The notes beneath the pieces are model-generated. The model was not told where the DNA came from. It was given only the letters and a program-made list of their open reading frames with translations, and did no database searches. A DNA stretch of 51,513 bases from assembly GCA_025965125.1 (NCBI GenBank), contig JAOPXM010000159.1:1-51513 (forward strand). The letters run 5' to 3'. The translations under genes were made by a program, and so were the position numbers. This DNA is from Nocardioides sp. (GTDB taxonomy: Bacteria > Actinomycetota > Actinomycetes > Propionibacteriales > Nocardioidaceae). Shown here piece by piece: positions 25,762 through 33,369 of the stretch (position 1 is the stretch's first letter; each line of letters begins with the position of its first letter).

Positions 25762-26618
25762 GTGGCTTCGGCACGGATCGGTTCGTGGCGGGCTCCGTCG
25801 ACACCCGGTTGGGTGCCCGCGTTGAGGTGGGGCTGTTGGTCCGCCCAGGCGAGGATCTCCCTGGCGAGCGCAGTCGCGATGGCCCGGTGAGCGACGGGGG
25901 TGTAGTGACCGCCGTCGGGGACGAGGTCGTGGCCGGCCGCGGAGAGCTCGGCGAGCGCGGCGCTGGTCGAGAAGAACCGCACGTTGGGCTTGTCGATGCG
26001 GCGTACGACCTCCGCCAGCGTCTGGTTCATGACTTCCATGCGCTCCCCGATCCCGGGGAACCACTTCAAGAAGCGCTCACCGGGTGGGGTCAGCTCCAGG
26101 ATGAGCACCAAGGGGCTCTGGATCATCTGCGTGCGCTGGACCAGGCGTTCGAGGTCGTTGGCGACGCGCCGCGGCCGATGGCTGAAGATCGTCGACGGCA
26201 GCGCGCGGTCGAGGCGCTGCTGCAGGCGAGCCAGTGACATCCACAGGGGGCGCAGGAGGATCCGCCGGTAGGCGTCGCGAACCGGCCCCGGCCGGCTCTG
26301 CAGGCTGTTGGCGTGCCGCTCGAGGGGCTGGGGCAGGAACAGGTGGATGGACTCGAAGTGCCCGTAGTTCAGCACCACAACGTCGGGCGAGAAGTTGAAG
26401 ACCTCACGCTGCCAACGTTTCAGCGCTGTCTTCACCCGCTCCGAGGCCAGCGACGTGTCCCGAACCTCGGCGACCCGGCCCGCGGCGAGCAGCTCCGCCT
26501 CGGTCGCCCGTGGGTAGGCGAGGTCGGTCCGCGGACCACCCATGGGCGAGGTGGCGTTCACGGTGGAGGCTCCCTTGACCAGGACTCGCAGGGGGAGCGG
26601 GAGGGGCGTGCTGGTCAC
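25758..26618 (-). CDS. SGNH/GDSL-like hydrolase family protein, copy 1
   Basis: A 286-residue paralogue of the downstream gene; long stretches are shared, for example FLPQPLERHANSL, HRPRR, QSPLVL, EVVRRID and PDGGHYTP. The N-terminal block is LPLRVLVKGASTVNATSPM and the terminal DGGHYTP block is conserved. The start is GTG 26618, preceded by GAGGAAG eight bases upstream, which matches the paralogue's start; ATG 26666 in frame would add 16 residues with no parallel. Predicted cytoplasmic, as no signal peptide is visible. Likely role: hydrolysis or transfer of an acyl group on a glycan, inferred from fold and location. Confidence 0.65.
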   Translation of the reverse strand: MTSTPLPLPLRVLVKGASTVNATSPMGGPRTDLAYPRATEAELLAAGRVAEVRDTSLASERVKTALKRWQREVFNFSPDVVVLNYGHFESIHLFLPQPLERHANSLQSRPGPVRDAYRRILLRPLWMSLARLQQRLDRALPSTIFSHRPRRVANDLERLVQRTQMIQSPLVLILELTPPGERFLKWFPGIGERMEVMNQTLAEVVRRIDKPNVRFFSTSAALAELSAAGHDLVPDGGHYTPVAHRAIATALAREILAWADQQPHLNAGTQPGVDGARHEPIRAEAT

Positions 26619-26690
26619 GTCAGTTGCTTCCTCACATGCGATGGGCGGTGCGCCGACAGTATTCACGACCCGCGGCAGCCCCGGGGTTGT

Positions 26691-27380
26691 TCAGACACGC
26701 CCATCGTCGCTGCCGGCTGACTCGGCAGCACGGGTCGCGTCGGTCGCGTTGGCCAGCGGATCATGACGGGCGATGAAGCCCTGGACGTCGGGCGAGGCGA
26801 TCTCGTCGCGATGACGGGCCACCTTCTCCTCGGGCCAGTCCCACCACCTGATCCGGAGCAGGGCTTCTCGGGTGGGCTCGTCGAAGCGCCAGGCGATGTG
26901 CCGCGCGGGGTTGCCGCCGACGATCTCGAACGGCGCCACGTCCTTGGTGACCACGGCGCGGGCCGCCACGATGGCACCGTCGCCGATCGTGACGCCGGAC
27001 ATGATCAGCGACTCGAACGTGATCCACACGTTGTTGCCGATCGTGACCGGCCCGTTGGAGAACACAGAGCCGGGAACCATCTCCACCCCGTCTCCTGCAC
27101 GTTGGGTGTGGACCGCGCTGACCCAGTCGACGTGGTGCACCCCGCCCTGGAAGATCGTCACGGTGTGATGGATGCCGCTGTAGTTGCCGATCGTGACCGG
27201 GAACCCGTCGTCGGGGGCGAACTGGACCAACCTCATCGGGGCCCACGTCGTGTTCGGAGCCACCATCTGGCGACGAGGGTCGCCCGGGAAGTTCGACTCC
27301 GTGCCGAAAACCCAGTAGCGGACGCGCCGCGCCGCTCGCTCGCTGATCCGTCCGCGGAGGGCACGGACCTTCTGTTTCAT
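26691..27380 (-). CDS. CatB-type hexapeptide acetyltransferase
   Basis: A 229-residue left-handed beta-helix acetyltransferase of the xenobiotic/virginiamycin acetyltransferase-like type, with [19 protein letters not shown], the insertion typical of this group ([12 protein letters not shown]), [20 protein letters not shown] and [19 protein letters not shown] followed by [12 protein letters not shown]. Close relatives in glycan loci acetylate sugars rather than antibiotics. It is the last gene of the first glycan locus and is divergent from the sulfur operon. Acceptor unknown. Confidence 0.82.
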   Translation of the reverse strand: MKQKVRALRGRISERAARRVRYWVFGTESNFPGDPRRQMVAPNTTWAPMRLVQFAPDDGFPVTIGNYSGIHHTVTIFQGGVHHVDWVSAVHTQRAGDGVEMVPGSVFSNGPVTIGNNVWITFESLIMSGVTIGDGAIVAARAVVTKDVAPFEIVGGNPARHIAWRFDEPTREALLRIRWWDWPEEKVARHRDEIASPDVQGFIARHDPLANATDATRAAESAGSDDGRV

Positions 27381-27524
27381 CGCCGCCTGGCCACTGTGTT
27401 GTCTCCTCGCGAAGTGTGGGAATCTGCGGGGCGAACACTAGCGGCGCACATCCGCGCGCGTCTCGACATCTGACACGATGATCCAGTATTCGAGACACTC
27501 GGGAGCGCTCGCCGGAGTGCCTCC

Positions 27525-27530
27525 TAGGGT
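27525..27530 (+). promoter_or_regulatory. -10 box of the sulfur operon
   Basis: TAGGGT ends seven bases before the ATG of the 25-residue leader ORF, the spacing of a leaderless transcript. The 156-base divergent region 27381-27536 otherwise holds only the presumed promoter of the acetyltransferase on the other strand. Confidence 0.5.
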
Positions 27531-27536
27531 GGGGGC

Positions 27537-27614
27537 ATGTCAACGACCTGGCTGACCAAGCGGCGCGCAGTGGACAACTGCCGCGTGCGCTCGTCGCTCT
27601 GTCGAATGTCCTGA
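27537..27614 (+). CDS. cysteine-rich leader peptide (attenuator uORF)
   Basis: A 25-codon ORF, ATG 27537 to TGA 27614, reading MSTTWLTKRRAVDN and then CRVRSSLCRMS. The core LTKRRAVD...CRVRSSLCR fits the pattern of actinobacterial putative leader peptides (RRxVDxxRxxSxxCR) found in front of sulfur and cysteine genes. Mycobacterial cysteine-rich uORFs are known to sense cysteine supply by ribosome stalling. The -10 box TAGGGT implies leaderless translation, as in those cases. Downstream lie DUF4395, sulfurtransferase and DUF1416 genes, so a role in cysteine-responsive attenuation is a good inference. The ORF has two Cys codons, each followed by Arg. Confidence 0.75.
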   Translation: MSTTWLTKRRAVDNCRVRSSLCRMS

Positions 27615-27640
27615 CGAACCATCCCTCAACCTGACGGTTT

Positions 27641-27664
27641 AACTCTATTGAGTTACTGCAGTAA
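27641..27664. promoter_or_regulatory. overlapping palindromes between leader peptide and DUF4395 gene
   Basis: AACTC(tatt)GAGTT at 27641-27654 overlaps a perfect 12-base palindrome TTACTGCAGTAA at 27653-27664 in an unusually AT-rich stretch. Its position between the leader ORF stop (27614) and the first structural gene (27737) is right for either an alternative RNA structure linked to attenuation or a repressor site. Confidence 0.4.
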
Positions 27665-27736
27665 TCTGAGGCGAAGCGCGGACGCGCATGGTTCGAACCC
27701 GGAACAGCAGCCCTTCCCCGGATGTTCAGGAGTGAC

Positions 27737-28210
27737 ATGACCACCATCAGCCCAGCCCGCCAGGGCCAGTCCCGTACGTCGGGGGGCATCGACCCGCGCG
27801 GGCCGCAGTTCACCGCTGCGCTGACGGCGGTCGTGCTCGTTGCGGTGCTCCTGATCGCACCGCAGCCGATCGGCATCGCCCTGCTGGGCGTCCAGGCCGT
27901 GCTGTTCGCGCTCGGCGCCGGGCTCGGCGTGCAGCGCACCCCGCACTCCTGGCTGTTCCGCAGGTTCGTCCGGCCCCGTCTCTCGGCTCCCGCTGACCTC
28001 GAGGACCCGGAGCCCCCGCGGTTCGCCCAGGGCGTGGGCCTGGTGTTTGCGCTCGTCGGCCTGGGTGGGTTCCTCGGCGGCTCCGACCTCGTGGGACTGG
28101 TTGCCACCGGCTTCGCCCTGGTGGCCGCGCTGTTGAACGCCATCTTCAGGTTCTGCCTCGGCTGCGAGGTGTACCTGCTCCTCAAACGACTGGCCCCCGC
28201 CGGTCGCTGA
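27737..28210 (+). CDS. DUF4395 membrane protein
   Basis: A 157-residue membrane protein with four hydrophobic segments (about residues 25-43, 46-62, 97-113, 115-135), a cytoplasmic loop HSWLFRRFVRPRL, and the DUF4395 hallmark NAIFRFCLGCEVY near residue 138, with a CxxC. The family has no established biochemical role but is regularly linked to thioredoxin-like and sulfurtransferase genes, suggesting transport or redox handling of a sulfur compound. ATG 27737 is chosen because CAGGAG lies five bases before it; ATG 27722 upstream is possible. It is first in the sulfur operon after the leader peptide. Confidence 0.83.
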   Translation: MTTISPARQGQSRTSGGIDPRGPQFTAALTAVVLVAVLLIAPQPIGIALLGVQAVLFALGAGLGVQRTPHSWLFRRFVRPRLSAPADLEDPEPPRFAQGVGLVFALVGLGGFLGGSDLVGLVATGFALVAALLNAIFRFCLGCEVYLLLKRLAPAGR

Positions 28211-28265
28211 TCCATCACCAACAGACCCCCGTGCCGAAGGTCGGCACACAAGAAAGGTAGAACCG

Positions 28266-29114
28266 ATGACTCGCGAGAACTCCCTCGTCTCCGCCCAGTG
28301 GGTGGAAGACCATCTCGATGACGCCAACGTCGTGCTCGTGGAGGTCGACGAGGACACGTCGTCCTACGCCAAGGGCCACATCAGGGGCGCCATCAAGCTC
28401 GACTGGACGACAGACCTGCAGGACCAGGTGCGGCGCGACTTCGTCAGCAAGGCGCAGTTCGAGGCGCTGCTGTCCGAGCGTGGCGTCGCCAACGACGACA
28501 CCGTCGTGCTGTACGGCGGCAACAACAACTGGTTCGCGGCCTACGCCTACTGGTACTTCAAGCTCTACGGGCACGACGACGTCAAGCTGCTCGACGGCGG
28601 CCGCAAGAAGTGGGAGCTCGACTCGCGCGAGCTGACCGACGAGCTGCCGACCCGGGCCACCACGTCGTACTCCGCCCAGGAGCAGGACCTCTCGATCCGC
28701 GCGTTCCGCGACGAGACGGTGGAGGCCATCGGCGTGAAGAACCTGGTCGACGTGCGCAGCCCCGACGAGTTCGCCGGTCGGCTGATGGCGCCGGCGCACC
28801 TGCCCCAGGAGCAGGCCCAGCGTGCGGGTCACATCCCGACCGCCGCCAACGTCCCGTGGAGCAAGGCGGCCAACGACGACGGCACGTTCCGCTCCGACGA
28901 CGAGCTGAAGCAGATCTACAGCGAGGCCGGCGTCGACTGGAGCAAGGACACCATCGCGTACTGCCGCATCGGTGAGCGCTCCTCGCACACGTGGTTCGTG
29001 CTCAAGGAGCTGCTCGGCGAGCAGAACGTCAAGAACTACGACGGTTCCTGGACCGAGTACGGCTCGCTCGTCGGCGTGCCGGTGGCCCTCGGCGACGAGC
29101 CCGGGGAGGCCTGA
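28266..29114 (+). CDS. cysA: thiosulfate/3-mercaptopyruvate sulfurtransferase
   Basis: A 282-residue two-domain rhodanese. The inactive N-terminal domain has VVLVEVDEDTSSYAKGHIRG and YGGNNNWFAAYAYW where a catalytic Cys would be; the C-terminal domain has LVDVRSPDEF and the active loop YCRIGERSSHT with the nucleophilic Cys. It transfers sulfane sulfur from thiosulfate or mercaptopyruvate to an acceptor. The whole length and active-loop sequence match the actinobacterial CysA/SseA group, and the DUF1416 partner follows with a four-base overlap. AAAGGTAG precedes the ATG. Confidence 0.93.
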   Translation: MTRENSLVSAQWVEDHLDDANVVLVEVDEDTSSYAKGHIRGAIKLDWTTDLQDQVRRDFVSKAQFEALLSERGVANDDTVVLYGGNNNWFAAYAYWYFKLYGHDDVKLLDGGRKKWELDSRELTDELPTRATTSYSAQEQDLSIRAFRDETVEAIGVKNLVDVRSPDEFAGRLMAPAHLPQEQAQRAGHIPTAANVPWSKAANDDGTFRSDDELKQIYSEAGVDWSKDTIAYCRIGERSSHTWFVLKELLGEQNVKNYDGSWTEYGSLVGVPVALGDEPGEA

Positions 29115-29410
29115 TGTGCGGCGCGACTGAGGGCGGCCTGTCCCTGGACGGTGTGAACGTCGCCAAGGAAGCCGTGATCCAGGGCCAGGTCCTGCGCGGC
29201 ACCGAGCCGGTCGGCAACGCCTACGTGCGGCTGCTCGACAGGACCGGTGAGTTCACGGCCGAGGTGCCCACGTCGGCCACCGGTCACTTCCGGTTCTTCG
29301 CCAGCGACGGTGAGTGGACCCTGCGGACCCTCGCCCCCAAGGCAGAGCCCGTGGACAACAAGGTCGTGGCGGCCGTCGGTTCGGTCGCCGAGGTCATCGT
29401 CTCCATCTGA
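29114..29410 (+). CDS. sseC: DUF1416 (SseC-type) protein
   Basis: A 98-residue protein beginning MCGATEGGLSL followed by a beta-sandwich-like body (AVIQGQVLRGTEPVGNAYVR, GHFRFFASDGEWTLR), the pattern of DUF1416/SseC proteins. These always accompany the CysA/SseA sulfurtransferase in actinobacteria; their role is unproven, perhaps accepting or shielding sulfane sulfur through the N-terminal Cys2. Its ATG overlaps the TGA of cysA, so synthesis is coupled. A strong hairpin follows within 15 bases. Confidence 0.9.
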   Translation: MCGATEGGLSLDGVNVAKEAVIQGQVLRGTEPVGNAYVRLLDRTGEFTAEVPTSATGHFRFFASDGEWTLRTLAPKAEPVDNKVVAAVGSVAEVIVSI

Positions 29411-29423
29411 GACCCGTACGCCC

Positions 29424-29454
29424 GACGGCCTGTCGCACCTCGCGGCAGGCCGTC
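29424..29454 (+). terminator. hairpin terminator of the sulfur operon
   Basis: GACGGCCTGTCG (29424-29435) pairs with CGGCAGGCCGTC (29443-29454), giving a 12-pair stem with one G-U pair and a seven-base loop, 14 bases after the DUF1416 stop. There is no T-run, but the stem strength and placement fit a high-GC terminator. Confidence 0.65.
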
Positions 29455-29511
29455 CGGCGTCTCGTCACGAGGAGTTAATGCTGCCGACCCCTGCGCCCTC
29501 GCGCCCGCACC

Positions 29512-29517
29512 TAGCGT
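29512..29517 (+). promoter_or_regulatory. -10 box for a small membrane protein gene
   Basis: TAGCGT ends six bases before GTG 29523, consistent with a leaderless transcript for the small ORF that follows. Confidence 0.4.
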
Positions 29518-29522
29518 AAAGC

Positions 29523-29690
29523 GTGAAGCGGGCAAGCGCTGGGGGAAGGACGTTGGTGAGCAGGAGCCGTCGTAAGCGACCGGACCCGGTTGTCGAGCAC
29601 CGTCGACGGATGATCCTGCAGAGCGTGGGTCTCATGATCCTGCTGCTGGTTGCCGCCGTGCTGGTCTACAAGGCACTCCAGGTGCCTTAG
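29523..29690 (+). CDS. small single-pass membrane protein
   Basis: An ORF of 55 codons plus stop region encoding a basic N-terminus (SRSRRKRPDP...EHRRR) and one hydrophobic helix (MILQSVGLMILLLVAAVLVY). Two starts are credible: leaderless GTG 29523 behind TAGCGT, or GTG 29556 with GAAGGA 5-11 bases upstream, which gives 44 residues. The clean positive-inside topology and termination just after the helix favour a real protein. It is not in a recognised family and may belong to neither the sulfur operon (separated by a terminator) nor the glycan locus (convergent). Confidence 0.5.
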   Translation: MKRASAGGRTLVSRSRRKRPDPVVEHRRRMILQSVGLMILLLVAAVLVYKALQVP

Positions 29691-29713
29691 CTCGTGAGGA
29701 TGACGAGCCCCTG

Positions 29714-29729
29714 GGTCGCTCTTGCGACC
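29714..29729. terminator. small hairpin between convergent genes
   Basis: GGTCGC and GCGACC form a six-pair stem with a TCTT loop in the 102-base gap between the small membrane protein and the Wzz/kinase gene, which converge. A second short stem (GCTCGT/ACGAGC, 29690-29708) sits beside it. Either may terminate transcription. Confidence 0.3.
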
Positions 29730-29792
29730 GGTTCGTCGACAACAACACGCGCGCTGTAGTGACGGTGTCGAGGTTCGCGCGGGAGCCGCGGG

Positions 29793-31184
29793 CTACCTCT
29801 GGCGGCTCTTGGCCGGGTTCTTGCGGCCCGGGTTGGGAGTGACTTCCTCGTAGTAGTAGTAGTAGTAGCTCTTGGCCGAGCGCCGCGGGATCATGTTCAT
29901 CACGATGCCGAACAGGCGGCCATTGACCTGCTCGAGGCGCGTGATGGCCTCCCGGAGCTGCTCGCGCGTGGTCTTGCCGTGCCGGGTGACGATGATCGAG
30001 CCGTCGGTGATCGTCGCGAGGACGGCCGCGTCGGCGACCGGCAACAGCGGCGGGGCGTCGATGATCACCATGTCGTAGGTGTCCTGGAGCCCGTGGATGA
30101 GATCGGCTGTCAGTCGCGACTGCAGGATCTCGGTGGGGTTCGGCGGCTTGGCGCCACTGGCGAGGAAGTGCAGCCCCGTCGGCTCGTGGACCTGGATCGC
30201 GTCCGCCACGTCGGCGCTGCCGATGAGCACGGTGGTGATGCCGACGGCCCCGTCGAGACCGAGCAGGCCCGCGATCCGGGGACGACGCAGGTCGCCGTCG
30301 ACGAGCAGGACCCGGCGCCCGGCCTGCGCGAGGGCCACGGCCAGGTTGGTCGCGGTGGTCGTCTTGCCCTCACCCGGCACCGCGCTGGTGATGACCAGCG
30401 AGCGGGGCTGGCTGTCGAGGTCGAGGAACTGCAGGTTGGTGCGGAGCAGGCGGAAGGCCTCGGTGCGGGGGGCGAACCCACCGACGTCGGTCAGCAATGG
30501 GCTCCTCTTGACCGACGGGTCGAAACCGATGCTGGACAGCACCGGCGAGCGAGTCACCTCGTGCACGTGGTCGAGGCTGCTGATCCTGCGGTCGAGCACG
30601 TCCCGGGCGATCGCCAGAGCCAGGCCGAGGATCAGGCCTAGCAGCCCGGCGACGGCAAGGTTCAGCTTGGTGCGTGGGCTGACGGGACTGGTGCCCAGCG
30701 TTGCCGGGTCGGTGACCCGCGCGGAGATCTGGCTGCTCGCCGCACCGGCCGGGGTCTCGAGGTCGGCAAGGTAGTCGGTGAGCTGGTCGGCGGTCGACCG
30801 GGTGATGGCCTGGGCGACCCGCGGATCGGGATCGGTGGTGCTGATCGAGATGCGCAGGGTGTCGGGGATGACGCTCGCGCTGATCTTGGACGCCAGCTGG
30901 GCCGCGTTCAGGTTGAGACCCAGGTCGTCGATCACGAGCTCCATGAGGTCGGTGCTCGTCGCCAGGTCGGCGTACGACTGCATCCGTCCGGCCGCGAACA
31001 GGCTGGCCACGTAGGAGTCGGAGGCGGTGCGGGAGTCCGCGGTGATGAAGACCTTGCTCGTCGAGTCGTACTGGGGAGTGGAGAGGAACGAGTAGGCGGC
31101 GCTAGCGGCCAACGCGACGACGAGGAGGGCGACTATGGTCAGCCATCGACGACGGGTGACTTGGACGAACTGCTTGAGATCCAC
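29793..31184 (-). CDS. Wzz/BY-kinase fusion, poly-tyrosine tail
   Basis: A 463-residue bacterial tyrosine kinase and chain-length regulator in one chain. Residues 1-200 are a Wzz domain with helices at about 15-34 and 176-194 and a proline-rich segment (SPVSP) before the second. The kinase has Walker A SAVPGEGKTTT (267-277), Walker A' LLVDGDLRRP (293-302) and Walker B MVIIDAPP (372-379). The C-terminal tail has six consecutive Tyr (440-445), the presumed autophosphorylation cluster, all encoded by TAC. Such proteins control polymer length and export by phosphorylation cycles. GTG 31184 has AAGG upstream. It is divergent from a DUF4012 gene, as its paralogue at 36213 is followed by one. Confidence 0.9.
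   Translation of the reverse strand: MDLKQFVQVTRRRWLTIVALLVVALAASAAYSFLSTPQYDSTSKVFITADSRTASDSYVASLFAAGRMQSYADLATSTDLMELVIDDLGLNLNAAQLASKISASVIPDTLRISISTTDPDPRVAQAITRSTADQLTDYLADLETPAGAASSQISARVTDPATLGTSPVSPRTKLNLAVAGLLGLILGLALAIARDVLDRRISSLDHVHEVTRSPVLSSIGFDPSVKRSPLLTDVGGFAPRTEAFRLLRTNLQFLDLDSQPRSLVITSAVPGEGKTTTATNLAVALAQAGRRVLLVDGDLRRPRIAGLLGLDGAVGITTVLIGSADVADAIQVHEPTGLHFLASGAKPPNPTEILQSRLTADLIHGLQDTYDMVIIDAPPLLPVADAAVLATITDGSIIVTRHGKTTREQLREAITRLEQVNGRLFGIVMNMIPRRSAKSYYYYYYEEVTPNPGRKNPAKSRQR
29850..29868. repeat. trinucleotide repeat encoding the tyrosine tail
   Basis: Six and a third copies of GTA (TAC on the coding minus strand) lie in the 3' end of the Wzz/kinase gene. Gain or loss of a unit would change the number of tyrosines without shifting frame. 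Confidence 0.85.
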
Positions 31185-31397
31185 GCTTCGCCTTCGTGAT
31201 GTGATGTGGGTGCTGCCGACGGAATCCTAGCGACGGGTCCCGGGGCTCCCGACGCGGGTGTCCCACAGGTGAGTGCGGGATGAGTCGTGTCGGGTGCCGA
31301 GATCGAACCGGGTCCGAAACTACCGGTGCCACACGCTTGCGTGGCACTGTTCGGAACCAACGAGCGCCGGCGTGTTCCGTCACGGGGAGCCCGTTGC

Positions 31398-31403
31398 TAT
31401 CTT
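31398..31403 (+). promoter_or_regulatory. promoter for the first DUF4012 gene
   Basis: TATCTT is a good -10, with TTCCGT at 31375-31380 as a possible -35 at 17 bases. The start site would be near 31410 and the leader about 70 bases, ending in AAGGAG before GTG 31481. It sits in the 296-base divergent region between this gene and the Wzz/kinase; I see nothing else recognisable there. Confidence 0.4.
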
Positions 31404-31480
31404 CGCGCTGAACGCGTTGGCCCAGCCGCAGGCGGGCGTGCCGTAGCCCGTCCCGCCCCGTGGTGGCCCGAAGGAGACCC

Positions 31481-33298
31481 GTGTCCGACTCCAGACCGGC
31501 GCCGACCTCGGTCCGTCGTCGCCGACGGAGCCGCTACCGCACCCGGCGGATCTGGTACGGCCGGCTGCGGACCGTGCTGCTCGTCCTGGTTGGTGTCTCG
31601 ATCCTCGTCGGGATCTACCTCGGCTTCCGGGCCTTCCAGGTCCGCGGTGACCTGGTCGACGTACGCAATGACGCTGCTGCCCTGTCGAGGGCGATCAGCT
31701 CGGGTGATCCTGAAGGCTCCGCGGCCGCACTCAGCCTGCTGCAGTCGAACAGCGCCGAGGCCGCCGACCACACGGGTGGGCCGGCCTGGCGAGTGCTCGA
31801 AGCGCTGCCGCTGATCGGCGACGACGCGCACGGCCTGCGTGAGGTGTCGGTCGTCGCCGACGGCCTGGCCCGAGAAGGGGTCGTCCCGCTCGTGAACGCG
31901 TCCGCCCAGCTCAGCGCCGGCTCGTTCACCCCGCATGACCATCAGTTCCCGCTCGACGTGATCGCGCGGCTGCAGAAGCCGGCCCAGGAGTCCTACGCCT
32001 CCTTCGCGGAGGCCGACGCCCGCCTCGACGCGGTCGACTCCTCGGGCTTCACCCCGAAGTTCGCGACGGTCTTCGAGCAGCTCTCCACCGACCTGGACCA
32101 GGCGACCCGGCTGCTCGGCGCGGCCGACAAGGCGACTCAGCTGCTGCCGGTGCTGCTCGGTCGGGACGGCCCGCGCGACTACCTGCTCGTCCTGCAGAAC
32201 AACGCGGAGATCAGGTCGTCCGGGGGGCTTCCGGGCACGGTCTCACTCGTCCATGCGGACGCCGGCCGGGTGGACATCACGGCCCAGATCACCGGTGGGG
32301 GCCTGCAGCAGGACCATTCGGTGCTGCCCCTGAGTCGGCCCGAACGCCAGATCTTCGGCGCCAACCTGGGCCGCTACTTCGTCGATGCGAACTTCACTCC
32401 TGACTTCCCACGGGCCGCGGAGCTCATGCAGGCCCAATGGGAGGCGAAGACGGGGCAGGCGGTGGACGGGGTGTTCATCATCGATCCCGTCACCGTGGCG
32501 CAGCTCCTCCGCTGGACCGGTCCCATCACGGTCGGCCAGGTGCAGCTCAGGGCGGACACGGCCGTGGACGTCCTGTTGCACCTGACCTACGTCAACGTGC
32601 CGGATCAGGCCACGCAGAACGCCTTCTTCGAGGATGTCGCGCGGGCGGCGTTCAATGTCTTCGCCGACGGAGCCGGTAGTCCGGTCGACATCCTCCGCTC
32701 CCTGATCGCCGGGGTGGACGAGCGCCGGGTCTTCGCCTGGCTCTCCGACGACACCCAACAAGGGGTCATCGGCTCGACGATGATCAGCGGAGCACTTCCC
32801 GAAGCGGCGAGCGACCGTCCCCAGGTCGGCGTGTACCTGAACGACGGCACCGGCGCCAAGATGCAGTACTACCTTGACTACGACGTCCTGGTGCAGGCAG
32901 CCGACTGCACCGGCGGGGTCCAGTCGCTGTACGGCGACCTCAGGCTGATCTCGAGCACGCCGCCCGACATCGCCGATCAGCCGGACTCCGTCATCGGGAT
33001 CCCCGAGGTGCGCGCTGGACCACCGGGGTCCCAGGTCGTCGTGGCCAACGTCTACGGGCCGGTCGGTGGGACGTTCACATCGCTGAAGGTGGCCGACAAG
33101 ACCGTAGACAATCCGGTGGTGTTCGAGGACCACGGGCGCCCGGTCCTGACAATCGCCGTGACGGTCGACCCCGGCTCCAGCGAGCGGGCCTCGTGGACGG
33201 TCGACGCGGGCGAGGGGCAGACCGGTGACGTGGATGTGGCCGTGACGCCCGGAGTCCAGGTCGGCACCAAGTCGTCGGTGGCCCCCACCGCCTGCTGA
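31481..33298 (+). CDS. DUF4012 membrane-anchored protein, copy 1
   Basis: A 605-residue protein with a very basic N-terminus (RRRRRSRYRTRR), one membrane helix (about residues 35-55) and a large presumably extracellular region. The DUF4012 signature is LLVLQNNAEIRSSGGLPGT (Asn240 onward), followed by RYFVDANFTPDFPRAAEL and DGVFIIDPVTVAQLL. Near the C-terminus are VGVYLNDGTGAKMQYYL and two cysteines, AADC and the very last residue. The family is common in Gram-positive glycan loci but its activity is unknown. GTG 31481 is preferred to GTG 31460 because AAGGAG lies just upstream. Pairing with a Wzz/kinase here and at 37682 suggests work at the polymer-export step. Confidence 0.8.
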   Translation: MSDSRPAPTSVRRRRRSRYRTRRIWYGRLRTVLLVLVGVSILVGIYLGFRAFQVRGDLVDVRNDAAALSRAISSGDPEGSAAALSLLQSNSAEAADHTGGPAWRVLEALPLIGDDAHGLREVSVVADGLAREGVVPLVNASAQLSAGSFTPHDHQFPLDVIARLQKPAQESYASFAEADARLDAVDSSGFTPKFATVFEQLSTDLDQATRLLGAADKATQLLPVLLGRDGPRDYLLVLQNNAEIRSSGGLPGTVSLVHADAGRVDITAQITGGGLQQDHSVLPLSRPERQIFGANLGRYFVDANFTPDFPRAAELMQAQWEAKTGQAVDGVFIIDPVTVAQLLRWTGPITVGQVQLRADTAVDVLLHLTYVNVPDQATQNAFFEDVARAAFNVFADGAGSPVDILRSLIAGVDERRVFAWLSDDTQQGVIGSTMISGALPEAASDRPQVGVYLNDGTGAKMQYYLDYDVLVQAADCTGGVQSLYGDLRLISSTPPDIADQPDSVIGIPEVRAGPPGSQVVVANVYGPVGGTFTSLKVADKTVDNPVVFEDHGRPVLTIAVTVDPGSSERASWTVDAGEGQTGDVDVAVTPGVQVGTKSSVAPTAC

Positions 33299-33369
33299 AC
33301 CCTTGCAGGTCGAGGAGGTGGGGCACCAACCGTCTCGAACCCCTCGCCGGTGACCGACTCTGGCAGGCT

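Noticed and set aside
24931..26064. A 377-codon frame for the second SGNH-like gene
   Set aside because: Its first 101 codons are an arginine-rich shadow of the other SGNH gene; GTG 25761 overlaps the upstream stop and matches the paralogue's start.
27690..27699. GGTTCGAACC resembling a tRNA T-arm
   Set aside because: The match is an isolated palindrome; no acceptor, D or anticodon stems fit around it, and no tRNA can be folded from the flanking sequence by eye.
29850..29868. A CRISPR-like or regulatory repeat
   Set aside because: The GTA repeat is in-frame coding sequence for consecutive tyrosines; no spacer-repeat array exists in the window.
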